Part shown: positions 31,646-40,129 of the stretch, one piece after another
How positions within the stretch are numbered: position 1 is the first letter of the stretch
How the letters are laid out: each line of letters begins with the position of its first letter
From: [Mycobacterium] manitobense
GTDB lineage: Bacteria; Actinomycetota; Actinomycetes; Mycobacteriales; Mycobacteriaceae
Direction of reading: 5' to 3'
DNA: 57,132 bases
Assembly (NCBI RefSeq): GCF_025821665.1
Contig: NZ_JACKSJ010000257.1
Span: 1 to 57,132 of the forward strand
Notes under the pieces: model-generated
Told to the model about the DNA's origin: nothing
Database searches by the model: none
The model's input: the letters and a program-made list of their open reading frames with translations, nothing else
Program-made: the position numbers and the translations under genes

Positions 31646-32866
31646 ATGAGAACCAGGGCAGACGTGGTTGTGGTGGGCGCCGGACCCGCGGGGTCCGCGG
31701 CCGCGGCGTGGGCCGCCCGCGACGGCCGCGACGTGCTGGTGATCGATTCCGCGCAGTTCCCCCGCGACAAGGCCTGCGGCGACGGCCTCACCCCGCGCGC
31801 GGTCGCCGAGCTGGAGCGGCTGGGCCTCGGGCCGTGGCTGGACGGCCGGATCCGGCACCGCGGGCTGCGGATGTCCGGCTTCGGCGCCGACGTCGAGGTG
31901 CCGTGGCCCGGGCCGTCGTTCCCGCCCACCGGCAGCGCGGTGGCGCGCACCGAACTCGACGACCGCATCCGGTCGGTCGCGGCCGACGACGGCGCAAAGA
32001 TGCTGCTCGGCGTGAAAGCCGTTGCGGTACGCCATGCTTCGTCGGGCGCCGTCGAGGCGGTGGTGCTCGACAACGGCGACGAGGTCGGCGTGGGCACCCT
32101 GATCGTCGCCGACGGAGCCCGGTCCACCCTCGGCCGCGTGCTGGGCAGGCAGTGGCATCAGGAGACGGTGTACGGCGTCGCCGTGCGGGGATACCTCGCG
32201 AGCCCGCGCAGTCACGAGCCGTGGATCACCTCGCACCTGGAACTGCGCTCACCGGAAGGCAAGGTGCTGCCCGGCTACGGGTGGATCTTCCCGCTCGGCA
32301 ACGGCGAGGTGAACATCGGCGTCGGCGCGCTGGCCACTGCGAAGAGGCCCTCCGACGCGGCGTTGCGGCCGCTGATGTCGTACTACACCTCGCTGCGCCG
32401 CGAGGAGTGGGGCTTCGACGGCGAGCCACGCGCGCCGCTGTCCGCCCTGCTGCCGATGGGTGGGGCGGTCTCGGGCGTCGCCGGACCCAACTGGATGCTC
32501 ATCGGCGACGCCGCCGCCTGCGTCAACCCGCTCAACGGTGAGGGCATCGACTACGGCCTGGAGACCGGCCGGCTGGCCGCCGAGCTCCTCGGTGCGGCGG
32601 ACCTGTCGACGGTGTGGCCGGCGGTGCTGCGGGAGCACTATGCGCGCGGATTCTCGGTGGCGCGGCGGCTGGCGCTGCTGTTGACGCTGCCGCGCTTCCT
32701 GCCCCTGGCCGGTCCGGTAGCGATGCGGTCGACGACGCTGATGCGGATCGCGGTACGGGTGATGGGGAATCTCGTGACCGACGAGGACGAGGACCGGATC
32801 GCGCGGGTGTGGCGGGCCGGCGGATTGGCGTCGCGGAAATTGGACGCGCGCAAGCCGTTCAGCTGA
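31646..32866 (+). CDS. menJ: Menaquinone beta-isoprenyl reductase (MenJ-like, geranylgeranyl reductase family)
   Basis: 406 residues. FAD-binding GAGPAGSAAAAWAA is at the N-terminus, followed by FPRDKACGDGLTPRAV, DGARSTLGR, and GDAAACVNPLNGEGIDYGLE, all typical of geranylgeranyl reductase-family flavoproteins. MenJ (Rv0561c) saturates the second isoprene unit of menaquinone in M. tuberculosis. Adjacency to the prenyl synthase and menaquinone genes supports that role. The longer open frame upstream is antisense to grcC1. Confidence 0.93.
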   Translation: MRTRADVVVVGAGPAGSAAAAWAARDGRDVLVIDSAQFPRDKACGDGLTPRAVAELERLGLGPWLDGRIRHRGLRMSGFGADVEVPWPGPSFPPTGSAVARTELDDRIRSVAADDGAKMLLGVKAVAVRHASSGAVEAVVLDNGDEVGVGTLIVADGARSTLGRVLGRQWHQETVYGVAVRGYLASPRSHEPWITSHLELRSPEGKVLPGYGWIFPLGNGEVNIGVGALATAKRPSDAALRPLMSYYTSLRREEWGFDGEPRAPLSALLPMGGAVSGVAGPNWMLIGDAAACVNPLNGEGIDYGLETGRLAAELLGAADLSTVWPAVLREHYARGFSVARRLALLLTLPRFLPLAGPVAMRSTTLMRIAVRVMGNLVTDEDEDRIARVWRAGGLASRKLDARKPFS

Positions 32867-32939
32867 GCATTGGCCGGAAATGTTTGCTGCGGACGTCTTT
32901 CCGCTGCCGGGCCGTCGTCTGCCATTCAGTTCGGCCGGT

Positions 32940-32945
32940 TATCTT
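32940..32945 (+). promoter_or_regulatory. -10 element of a leaderless promoter for the 32953 gene
   Basis: TATCTT lies at -13 to -8 from the ATG at 32953. Confidence 0.45.
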
Positions 32946-32952
32946 CGACGGC

Positions 32953-33111
32953 ATGGCCGTTGTCGAACACGAGCTGCCGAAGCCTCCGCCGCCGATCGAC
33001 AGTGCGCCGCCGAGGAAGACCCGCACGCCCGAGGAGCGGCGCGTCGAGGTCTGCCCCGTCTGCCATACGGCGCTGCCCGCCGTGACCGCCCGCTGCTTCT
33101 TCTGCGAGTGA
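32953..33111 (+). CDS. Small zinc-ribbon protein
   Basis: 52 residues. A Pro-rich acidic N-terminus is followed by a zinc-ribbon: VCPVC and CFFC, with the pairs 11 residues apart, ending shortly after the second pair. Such mini-proteins are common in actinobacteria and of unknown role. The start follows a TANNNT box at leaderless spacing; the much longer open frame from 32614 is a shadow of menJ. It converges with the next small membrane-protein gene. Confidence 0.65.
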   Translation: MAVVEHELPKPPPPIDSAPPRKTRTPEERRVEVCPVCHTALPAVTARCFFCE

Positions 33112-33119
33112 CGCGGCGG

Positions 33120-33416
33120 TCACTCTGACGAGCTGAACTCCTCGTCGGAATCGCGCGAGGCGCTCCTGCGCCGTGCGCTGGCCTGCTCGATGAGTTGCGC
33201 GGTGGACAATTTCGGCTTCTGCTCGGTCATGCTCCGCTTGGTCAGCCCCAGCGCGATCAGCACCTCGAAGAAGACGATGATCAGGCCCGCCCAGTAGGCC
33301 CACTTCATCGTCGGATCGGGCCGTGTGGTGAAGAACAGAATCAGGAAGATCGGCCCGACGATGCCGAACACGAACACCACGAGCTGGATCTGGACGTAGC
33401 GCCAGAACGTCTGCAT
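33120..33416 (-). CDS. Small two-span membrane protein
   Basis: 98 residues. The ATG at 33416 follows GAGGAG. Two membrane segments are visible: LVVFVFGIVGPIFLILFF and WAGLIIVFFEVLIALGL. A charged C-terminal tail follows (KLSTAQLIEQASARRRSASR, then DSDEEFSSSE). No family is recognised. It may be a membrane scaffold or subunit. It converges with the zinc-ribbon gene at 8 bp and is divergent from the small secreted protein at 33531. Confidence 0.7.
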   Translation of the reverse strand: MQTFWRYVQIQLVVFVFGIVGPIFLILFFTTRPDPTMKWAYWAGLIIVFFEVLIALGLTKRSMTEQKPKLSTAQLIEQASARRRSASRDSDEEFSSSE

Positions 33417-33530
33417 CGCCAATCTCCTCGTCGCCCGGATGGACGCGTGAATGCTATCCCGCCGGGCCTGCAACGGGACTACTCTGGAGTCCACGCGGGT
33501 TGTTCACTCTGACAGCGAGGAGATCCGCGA

Positions 33531-33758
33531 ATGATCGCATCGCACAGGCCGGCCCGCCTGCTCTGGGTCGCCACCGCATCAGCCGTGATGGCGCTCGGGC
33601 TCAGCGCCCCCGTCGCCGCGAAGCCGATGGGTCCGTGCGGGGACGTCACCTACGTCGGGAAGTGCGAACCGATCAGCGAGCGGGACACCACGCCGCCACG
33701 CCAGGGCCACCCTGACACGCCGATCCTGCCGCAGGGCACCGGCGGCCCGCTCGGCTGA
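33531..33758 (+). CDS. Small secreted protein
   Basis: 75 residues. The ATG has GAGGAG upstream. A signal peptide (ARLLWVATASAVMALGLSAPVAA) precedes a short mature part with one Cys pair (PCGDVTYVGKC) and a Pro/Gly-rich tail. By position between menJ and menG it corresponds to the secreted protein Rv0559c of M. tuberculosis, but I cannot claim homology from the sequence alone. It converges with menG at 9 bp. Confidence 0.7.
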   Translation: MIASHRPARLLWVATASAVMALGLSAPVAAKPMGPCGDVTYVGKCEPISERDTTPPRQGHPDTPILPQGTGGPLG

Positions 33759-33767
33759 GAAGCCGGG

Positions 33768-34460
33768 CTAAGTACCAGGTTTGACCGCGGCGTGCAGGGC
33801 GACGATGCCGCCGCTGAGGTTGCGCCACCGCACCTGTGACCACCCGTTGTCCTCGATCCGCTGAGCCAACGCGGGCTGGTCGGGCCAGGCCCGGATCGAC
33901 TCGGCGAGGTAGACGTACGCGTCCGGGTTCGACGACACCGTGCGGGCCATCCTCGGCAGCGCCTGCATCAGATACTCCTTGTACAGCGTCGCGAACGGCC
34001 CGTATGTCGGAGTGGAGAACTCGCACACCACCAGTCGCCCGCCCGGCCGCGTCACCCGCGCCATCTCGCGGAGCCCCGCGGCGTGGTCGACGACGTTGCG
34101 CAGCCCGAAGCTTATGGTGACCGCGTCGAACACACCGTCGTCGAACGGCAGCCGGGTCGCGTCGCCCGCCACCTTGGGGACATCGCGGCGCGCACCGGCG
34201 CCCAGCATGCCGACCGAGAAGTCCGCCGCCACACACCACGCGCCGGACGCCGCGAGCTCGACGGTCGAGACGGCCGTGCCCGCGGCCAGGTCGAGCACCT
34301 TGTCACCGGGGCCGATCTGCAAGGCCGCGCGGGTGGCCCGGCGCCAGAACCGGTCCTGCCCCAGCGAGAGCACCGTGTTGGTCAGGTCGTAGCGGCGGGC
34401 GACGCCGTCGAACATCGACGCCACCTCGTGCGGATTCTTCTCCAACGACGCCCGGCTCAC
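33768..34460 (-). CDS. menG: Demethylmenaquinone methyltransferase
   Basis: 230 residues from the GTG at 34460, chosen for the VSRASLEKNP start and a TAGCGT box at -13 to -8. This is a SAM-dependent UbiE/MenG methyltransferase: FDGVARRYDLTNTVLS, VLDLAAGTA for SAM binding, DAVTISFGLRNVVD and VCEFSTPT. It performs the last step of menaquinone synthesis, methylating demethylmenaquinone at the membrane face. The long frame upstream to 34781 is antisense to the SDR gene. Confidence 0.95.
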   Translation of the reverse strand: MSRASLEKNPHEVASMFDGVARRYDLTNTVLSLGQDRFWRRATRAALQIGPGDKVLDLAAGTAVSTVELAASGAWCVAADFSVGMLGAGARRDVPKVAGDATRLPFDDGVFDAVTISFGLRNVVDHAAGLREMARVTRPGGRLVVCEFSTPTYGPFATLYKEYLMQALPRMARTVSSNPDAYVYLAESIRAWPDQPALAQRIEDNGWSQVRWRNLSGGIVALHAAVKPGT

Positions 34461-34467
34461 GATGCCG

Positions 34468-34473
34468 ACGCTA
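34468..34473 (-). promoter_or_regulatory. -10 element of a leaderless promoter for menG
   Basis: Minus-strand TAGCGT lies at -13 to -8 from the GTG at 34460. Confidence 0.45.
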
Positions 34474-34530
34474 CCTGTGCGTCCGTGGAGGCCGGGAATG
34501 ATGGCGCCGCGACGGCGCTTATACGGCGAC

Positions 34531-35355
34531 ATGAGTGCAAAAGTCTGGTTCATCACCGGCACGTCGCGCGGCTTCGGGCGCGAGTGGACGATCGCCGCCC
34601 TCGACCGCGGCGACCGCGTGGCCGCCACCGCCCGCGACACCTCGACGCTCGACGACCTGGTCGGGAAGTACGGCGACGCCCTGCTGCCGATCCGCCTCGA
34701 CGTCACCGACCGCGACGCCGACTTCGCGGCCGTCAAGCAGGCCCACGACCACTTCGGGCGGCTCGACATCGTGGTCAACAACGCCGGCTACGGCCAGTTC
34801 GGCTTCGTCGAGGAACTGTCCGAGCAGGAAGCGCGCGACCAAATCGAAACGAACGTCTTCGGCGCACTGTGGGTCACCCAGGCGGCGCTCCCCTATCTGC
34901 GGGCCCAACGCAGCGGCCACATCCTCCAGGTGTCGTCGATCGGCGGGATCACGGCGTTCCAGAACGTCGGCATCTACCACGCGTCGAAGTGGGCGCTGGA
35001 GGGGTTCTCGCAGGCGCTGGCGCAGGAGGTCGAGTCGTTCGGCATCCACGTCACCCTCATCGAACCGGGCGGCTTCGACACCGATTGGGCCGGTTCGTCG
35101 GCCAAGCGCGCGACCCCGCTGCTCGCCTACGAGGAGGCGCACGCCCAAGCCGACGCCGCCCGCAGCAAGCGCACGGCGAAGTCCGGCGACCCGAAGGCGT
35201 CGGCCGCCGCGGTGCTCAAGATCGTCGACGCCGAGAAGCCGCCACTGCGGGTGTTCTTCGGCGAGCTGCCGCTGCAACTGGCCAGGGCCGACTACGAGAG
35301 CCGCCTCGCGACGTGGGAGGAGTGGCAGCCCGTCGCCGTCGAAGCCGGCGGCTAG
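34531..35355 (+). CDS. Short-chain dehydrogenase/reductase
   Basis: 274 residues from the ATG at 34531; TATACG upstream is a possible -10 for leaderless expression. SDR motifs are TGTSRGFG for NADP binding, NNAGYG, a catalytic serine in VSSIGG, and YHASK with Tyr and Lys. It belongs to the group with long C-terminal extensions that act on unknown ketones or alcohols. It is divergent from menG (70-bp gap) and convergent with mgtA. It is not part of the conserved menaquinone set, so probably an insertion in this lineage. Confidence 0.9.
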   Translation: MSAKVWFITGTSRGFGREWTIAALDRGDRVAATARDTSTLDDLVGKYGDALLPIRLDVTDRDADFAAVKQAHDHFGRLDIVVNNAGYGQFGFVEELSEQEARDQIETNVFGALWVTQAALPYLRAQRSGHILQVSSIGGITAFQNVGIYHASKWALEGFSQALAQEVESFGIHVTLIEPGGFDTDWAGSSAKRATPLLAYEEAHAQADAARSKRTAKSGDPKASAAAVLKIVDAEKPPLRVFFGELPLQLARADYESRLATWEEWQPVAVEAGG

Positions 35356-35375
35356 AGTCCCGCGGTACTAGGCGG

Positions 35376-36503
35376 TCAGGCGGCTTTCAACCGGCGCAGG
35401 CCCTGCACCGCTTCGTAGTGCCCGAGCAGCTCGTCGCAGATGGCGGGCCAGGTGCGGCCCAGCACACTGCGGCGGGCGGCCACCGAGTAGCGCTGCCGCT
35501 CGGCGATCAGGTGGCCGACCGAGTCGGCGAGCTTGGCCTCGAACTCGGCGACGGGCAGCAGCAAGCCGGTGCGGTAGGGCGCGACGAGGTCGCGCGGACC
35601 GCCCGCATCGGGCGCGACGACCGGCAGGCCCGAGGCCATCGCCTCCTGCACCGCCTGGCAGAACGTCTCGTGCTCACCGGGGTGGACGAACACGTCCATG
35701 CTGGCGTAGGCGGTCGCCAGCTCCTGGCCGTACAGCGCCCCGGTGAACAACGCCGACGGCAGCACCGCCTGCAATTTCGCGCGGTCGACGCCGTCGCCGA
35801 CGACGACGAGCTGCAGATCGTCGCGGGCGGCCAGTACGGCCAGGCGCTCGACGTGCTTCTCAGGCGCCAGCCGGCCGACGAAGCCGACGACCGGCCTGCC
35901 GTCCGGCGACCACCGCTGCCGCAGCGCGTTGTCGCGGGCCGACGGCGCGAAGCCGGTGATGTCGACGCCGCGGGCCCAGCGGTGTACCCGCGGGATCCGG
36001 TGCGCGGCGAGATTCTCCATCGCCGAGGTCGACGGCGCCAGCGTGCGGTCGGCCTTGCTGTGCAGCCTGCGGGTCCACGCCCAGGACGCCCGCGACAGCA
36101 CGCCGACACCGTAGCTCTCGGCGAAGCCGGCGACGTCGGTCTGGAACACCGCGACCGTCGGCACCCCGAGATAGCGGGCCGCGTGCACGCCGCCCCACCC
36201 GAGCAGCGCCGGCGACGCCAGGTGCACCACGTCGGGATCGAAGCCGCGCAGCACCTGGACGATCCGGGGCCGCGGCATGCCGAGCGGCAGTGAGTTGATC
36301 TTCGGGAACATCCGCGACGGCACCCGGTGTACCCGGACGCCGTCGTGCACCCGGTCGGCGGGCGGTTCGCCGCGCGGGGTGTCGGGGGCGATGATGAGCA
36401 CCTCGTGTCCGGTGCGGCGGAGGTGCTCGACCACCCGAAGCACGGAGTTGGTGACACCGTTGATGTTCGGCAGAAAGGACTCGGCGACGATAGCAACGCG
36501 CAC
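35376..36503 (-). CDS. mgtA: GDP-mannose-dependent alpha-mannosyltransferase MgtA
   Basis: 375 residues from the GTG at 36503. GT4 fold: VAIVAESFLPNINGVTNSVL at the acceptor side, FVGRLAPEKHVERL, and donor motif HETFCQAVQEAMASGLPVVA with both glutamates. In M. tuberculosis and Corynebacterium MgtA (Rv0557) mannosylates a glucuronosyl-diacylglycerol at the inner face of the membrane, giving a glycolipid anchor for lipomannan-like polymers. The position next to menG is the same as in M. tuberculosis. Confidence 0.92.
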   Translation of the reverse strand: MRVAIVAESFLPNINGVTNSVLRVVEHLRRTGHEVLIIAPDTPRGEPPADRVHDGVRVHRVPSRMFPKINSLPLGMPRPRIVQVLRGFDPDVVHLASPALLGWGGVHAARYLGVPTVAVFQTDVAGFAESYGVGVLSRASWAWTRRLHSKADRTLAPSTSAMENLAAHRIPRVHRWARGVDITGFAPSARDNALRQRWSPDGRPVVGFVGRLAPEKHVERLAVLAARDDLQLVVVGDGVDRAKLQAVLPSALFTGALYGQELATAYASMDVFVHPGEHETFCQAVQEAMASGLPVVAPDAGGPRDLVAPYRTGLLLPVAEFEAKLADSVGHLIAERQRYSVAARRSVLGRTWPAICDELLGHYEAVQGLRRLKAA

Positions 36504-36594
36504 GTCGTGATCGTTTCAGCGTGCGCTTTCCCGCAGGTTGCGTGCAGGCATACGCGACACGAAAACCCGGGATCGCCCGAAGTCGAGTGCGCGG

Positions 36595-36600
36595 TACCGT
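36595..36600 (+). promoter_or_regulatory. -10 element of a leaderless promoter for the 36608 lipoprotein
   Basis: TACCGT lies at -13 to -8 from the ATG at 36608. Confidence 0.45.
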
Positions 36601-36607
36601 CGCCTCC

Positions 36608-37282
36608 ATGACCGCGAGCAGGAAAATGGTGGCGCTCGGGCTGGCGGTGCTGCTGCTGTTCACCGCCGGCTGCAGCCGCGACATCGCCGGCGCCGCCAAG
36701 CGTGATCCCGTCGAGCCGGGGACCGCCGTCACCGAGGACGGCTACGGCATCGTGATCGGCTTTCCCGAGGCGCCGGTGCGCATCGAGGTGTTCACCGAGC
36801 CGCAGTGCCCGCACTGCGCGGACCTGCAGGCCGACTTCGGCGCCGACTTCGAGCGGTACGTCGACATGGGCCAGCTGGCGGTGACCTACCGTCCGGTGAC
36901 GTTCTTCGACCAGGACGGCAACGACCACAGCGCCCGGGTGAGCAATGCGATGTTCCTGGCCGCCGGCCCCGGCACGTCGGCCCCCGACTTCCAGAACTTC
37001 GTCGAACAGCTTTGGGCGCAACAGGATTCACCGGAGGCGCCGTCGAACGCCGCCCTGGCGAAGCTCGCGACCGACAGCGGCATCGGCGGCGAGCGGGCCG
37101 GCGAGATCTCCGCTGGCAGCGAGGCCGTCGACACCGCGGAGATGACCGCGCTGAACACCGAATTCCTCTGGGAGATCGACCCGCTCGACGCGGGCACACC
37201 CACGGTGTACGACCTCGTCAACGACGAGAAGCTCGACATCTACGACGACAACTGGCTGGCGAAGCTGCTGTCCTCGGTGTGA
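36608..37282 (+). CDS. DsbA/thioredoxin-fold lipoprotein
   Basis: 224 residues. Signal VALGLAVLLLFTAGC has a lipobox (FTAGC). The thioredoxin-fold domain has the redox motif CPHC in FTEPQCPHCADLQADFG, and an AMFLAAGP/FVEQLWAQQ helical insert typical of DsbA-like proteins. It is likely to act in disulfide exchange outside the cytoplasmic membrane, with unknown partner. It is divergent from mgtA (104 bp) and converges with the alcohol dehydrogenase gene at 3 bp. Confidence 0.88.
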   Translation: MTASRKMVALGLAVLLLFTAGCSRDIAGAAKRDPVEPGTAVTEDGYGIVIGFPEAPVRIEVFTEPQCPHCADLQADFGADFERYVDMGQLAVTYRPVTFFDQDGNDHSARVSNAMFLAAGPGTSAPDFQNFVEQLWAQQDSPEAPSNAALAKLATDSGIGGERAGEISAGSEAVDTAEMTALNTEFLWEIDPLDAGTPTVYDLVNDEKLDIYDDNWLAKLLSSV

Positions 37283-37285
37283 GCA

Positions 37286-38455
37286 TCACGGCCGAAGCGC
37301 GACCCGGATGCAGTTGTCCTGCTTGTTCTTGAACATGTCGTAGGCCCGCACGCCCTCTTCCAGCGGCAGGTCGTGGGTGATCAGCTTCGCTGGGTCGAGG
37401 TCGCCCTGCTCGACGTAGTCGAACAGCCGCTTCATGTATCGCTGCCCGTGCTGCTGAGATGTCCGCAGCGTCAGCCCCTTGTTGGTCAGCACACCCATCG
37501 GGAACTTGTCGGTGAGCCCGTAGACGCCGAGCACCGAGACGACGCCGCCCTTGCGGCAGGCCAGGATCGCCTGACGCAGCGCGCTCGCCCGGTCGGTCTC
37601 CATCCGCAGCAGCTGCTTGGCGCGGTCGTAGACCTGCTGCACACCGGTGCTGTGGCCCTCCATGCCCACCGCGTCGATGCACGCGTCGGGTCCACGGCCG
37701 CCGGTCATCTCACGCAGCATCTCCTGCACGCTGTCGACGGAGCTGTAGTCGATCGTCTCGAGACCGAAGCCGTCGCGCGCCAGCGCCAGTCGTTCGGGAT
37801 AGCGGTCGATCACGATCGCTCGCTCGGCGCCAAGCAGCAGGGCACTGCGGGCCGCCATCAGCCCGACGCCGCCCGCACCCCACACCGCGACGGTGTCGCC
37901 GCCGGAGACGTCGCAGAAGTCGGCGCCCATGAACCCGGTCGGGACCGCGTCGGAGAGGAACAACGCCTGCTCGTCGGTGACGTCGCCGGGAATCGGGAAA
38001 CAGTTGGTGTCACCGAACGGCACCCGGATGTACTGGGCGTGCGATCCGGCGTAGCCGCCGAATTCGTGGGTGTAGCCGTAGATTCCACCGGACGGATAGC
38101 CAAGCACCGGTTGCTGCAGTTCGGCATTCGGATTGGTGGTGTCGCAGCAGGCGTACAGCTCGTGCTCGCAGTACCAGCACCGGTCGCATCCGATGAACGA
38201 CGGCACCACCACCCGGTCGCCGACCTTGATCTTGGTCACCTCGCGACCGGTCTCGATGACCTCACCCATGAATTCGTGGCCGAACACGTCGCCTTCCCGC
38301 ATCCCCGGCAGGTAGCCGTCGATGAAATGCAGGTCCGAGCCGCAGGTGGTGGTCAGCTTCACCGCGAGTATCACGTCGTGGGGGTTGAGCAGTTCCGGGT
38401 CGTCGACGGTCTCGACCGACAGGTTGTTGACACCGTTCCAGCACAGTGCACGCAT
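37286..38455 (-). CDS. Zinc-dependent alcohol/formaldehyde dehydrogenase (MDR family)
   Basis: 389 residues from the ATG at 38455. Catalytic zinc motifs CGSDLHFIDG and GHEFMGEV are present; structural-zinc cysteines are CDRCWYCEHELYACC. The coenzyme-binding motif is VWGAGGVGLMAA. The extended middle (ELQQPVLGYPSGGIYGYTHE) resembles the glutathione-independent formaldehyde dehydrogenase-like group. Cytosolic, using NAD(P). It probably shares a transcript with the SRPBCC gene 13 bp upstream. The substrate is not deducible. Confidence 0.9.
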   Translation of the reverse strand: MRALCWNGVNNLSVETVDDPELLNPHDVILAVKLTTTCGSDLHFIDGYLPGMREGDVFGHEFMGEVIETGREVTKIKVGDRVVVPSFIGCDRCWYCEHELYACCDTTNPNAELQQPVLGYPSGGIYGYTHEFGGYAGSHAQYIRVPFGDTNCFPIPGDVTDEQALFLSDAVPTGFMGADFCDVSGGDTVAVWGAGGVGLMAARSALLLGAERAIVIDRYPERLALARDGFGLETIDYSSVDSVQEMLREMTGGRGPDACIDAVGMEGHSTGVQQVYDRAKQLLRMETDRASALRQAILACRKGGVVSVLGVYGLTDKFPMGVLTNKGLTLRTSQQHGQRYMKRLFDYVEQGDLDPAKLITHDLPLEEGVRAYDMFKNKQDNCIRVALRP

Positions 38456-38468
38456 GGTTGGCCTTTCG

Positions 38469-38969
38469 TCAGCGCGCGGAGTCGCGCGCGCTCGGATTGC
38501 ATCGGATGGTCGGCACCTCACCGGTCTGCAGCAGCGCCCGCACCCGGTAGAGCACCTTGAACGCCAGTGCGCCGGTGAGCAGGCCGGGAGCCGGACTCTT
38601 CGCGTGCACGGTCACCTCGGTTCCCAGGCCGCGGGGCGCCTCGCGATAGGTGACGACGAGCTCGTTGCGGTCGTCCTCGGTGCCGACGAACCGGACACCG
38701 GCGATGTCCTCCTGCAGCCGCGATTCCCACGTCGTCTTCACCGGGCCGGCCTGCAGCCGCCACCGGTACCGGTCGGGGCCGGTGACCTCGACCTCGCCGA
38801 CGTCGCCGAGCACCACCGAGAGCTCGTCGGGGTTGCGCCAGAACTGCTCGACGCGCTCCAGCGGAACGGCGATCGTCACCGACTGCGTGGCCGTTCGTTG
38901 CGGCAGCTGGTCGGCCAGCTTCCCGGCCACCTCGGCCGCCTGCTTCTTCGCGGTGTCCAGTGCACTCAT
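38469..38969 (-). CDS. SRPBCC-family protein
   Basis: 166 residues. The ATG at 38969 has GGAAGGGG upstream. After an N-terminal helix (DTAKKQAAEVAGKLADQL) the START-like/cyclase fold follows: VTIAVPLERVEQFWRNPDEL, DRYRWRLQAGPVKTTWE, EVTVHAKSPAPG. Proteins of this type often occur beside Zn-alcohol dehydrogenases as here, perhaps as small-molecule carriers or stress proteins. It is the first gene of the two-gene unit with the dehydrogenase. Ligand unknown. Confidence 0.83.
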   Translation of the reverse strand: MSALDTAKKQAAEVAGKLADQLPQRTATQSVTIAVPLERVEQFWRNPDELSVVLGDVGEVEVTGPDRYRWRLQAGPVKTTWESRLQEDIAGVRFVGTEDDRNELVVTYREAPRGLGTEVTVHAKSPAPGLLTGALAFKVLYRVRALLQTGEVPTIRCNPSARDSAR

Positions 38970-39043
38970 CGCCCGTCCCCTTCCGATGCCGTCGACGGGT
39001 CGCGATACCCGCGAAGGGAGCGGCCAAACGGCGCGCGGGCAAT

Positions 39044-39049
39044 ACGATG
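39044..39049 (+). promoter_or_regulatory. -10 element of a leaderless promoter for the DUF2330 gene
   Basis: TACGAT lies at -12 to -7 from the ATG at 39056. It favours this start over ATG 39047, which the box overlaps. Confidence 0.5.
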
Positions 39050-39055
39050 ACGCCC

Positions 39056-40129
39056 ATGATGCGGTCGGCCGCCGTGGTGCTCGCGACGTGCGTGCTGGCG
39101 CTGTCCGCCGGCGTGGCCGCGCCGGCGCGGGCCTGCGGCTGCGGCGCCTACATCCCCGCGCAGGAGGGTCCGGCCGTGACCGACGAGCGCGCGCTGGTCG
39201 CCTGGGACGGCACCAGCGAGGACGTGCTGATGTCCTTCGACGTGCAAGGCAGTTCGGCGTCCGCGGCCTGGGTGATGCCGGTGCCGTCGGCGGCGCGGGT
39301 CACCCTCGGCGAGCCGGAGGTGTTCGACGAGATCGACCTGCTCACCGCGCCGCGCATCGAGTACCGCGACTCGTGGTGGCCCACGTTCGACTGGATGAAG
39401 GGCTTCGCGAGCGAGGCGCCCGACACCGCCGGCGCGCAGGCCCCGACCGGTGTCAGCGTGCTCGCCCGGCAGCGCATCGGACCGTTCGACGTGACCCGGC
39501 TGACCGCAGGCGATCCGGCCGCCCTGGCCGATTGGCTTGCGGGCCGGGGATTTCCGCACCCGCCAGGCCTGGATCGCAACCTTGCGCCCTATGTGCGGGA
39601 CGGCTGGGAGATCGTGGCGGTGCAGCTGGTTCCTGGCGCCGCCGGCGAGTCGCTGACCGGTGACCTGCAGCCGCTGCGGCTGTCGTTCCGCTCCGACGAG
39701 GTGGTGTACCCGATGCGGTTGTCACAGTCGGCGACGACGCCGCAGACCGTCGACCTGACCGTGCTGGCCGATCACCGGATGGACCCGTCAGAGGTCCCCG
39801 TGGCCGGCGACGACCCGTCGCTCGCCTTCGCCGGCCGGATCGAGGCGCTGCCGCCCGCGCTCGCCGAATACGCGGGCGAGGCGGCGTTCCTCACCCGGTG
39901 GAAGAACACCATCGACGATCCGTCCGCGATCGACGGCGACTACGTGTTCGTCCAGGCGTCGGCCGACACCCCGTTCCAGGAGGTGATCTACCGGCACCGC
40001 GACCGGGGCGACATCACCGGGCTGGCGCTGGTCGCGCTCGTGGCCGTCAACGGGTTCGTCGCCGTCGTCGCGCTGACCGCGGGTGCGATCGTCCGCTCGA
40101 GGCGCCGCGGTCAGCCGACGCGCGGCTGA
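39056..40129 (+). CDS. DUF2330-family exported membrane protein
   Basis: 357 residues from ATG 39056; 39047 and 39059 are other in-frame choices. A signal peptide (AAVVLATCVLALSAGVAAPARA) precedes CGCGAYIPAQEGPAVTDERA, the characteristic DUF2330 start, and SSASAAWVMPVPSAARVTL. One membrane anchor is near the C-terminus (GLALVALVAVNGFVAVVALT), with an Arg-rich tail inside. The domain would be extracytoplasmic; its function is unknown. The 3' end overlaps the convergent DUF3592 gene by 19 bp. Confidence 0.85.
   Translation: MMRSAAVVLATCVLALSAGVAAPARACGCGAYIPAQEGPAVTDERALVAWDGTSEDVLMSFDVQGSSASAAWVMPVPSAARVTLGEPEVFDEIDLLTAPRIEYRDSWWPTFDWMKGFASEAPDTAGAQAPTGVSVLARQRIGPFDVTRLTAGDPAALADWLAGRGFPHPPGLDRNLAPYVRDGWEIVAVQLVPGAAGESLTGDLQPLRLSFRSDEVVYPMRLSQSATTPQTVDLTVLADHRMDPSEVPVAGDDPSLAFAGRIEALPPALAEYAGEAAFLTRWKNTIDDPSAIDGDYVFVQASADTPFQEVIYRHRDRGDITGLALVALVAVNGFVAVVALTAGAIVRSRRRGQPTRG

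Noticed and set aside
34083..36293. 736-residue plus-strand frame opposite menG and mgtA
   Set aside because: Low-complexity Arg/Gly/Asp composition and antisense to recognised enzymes.
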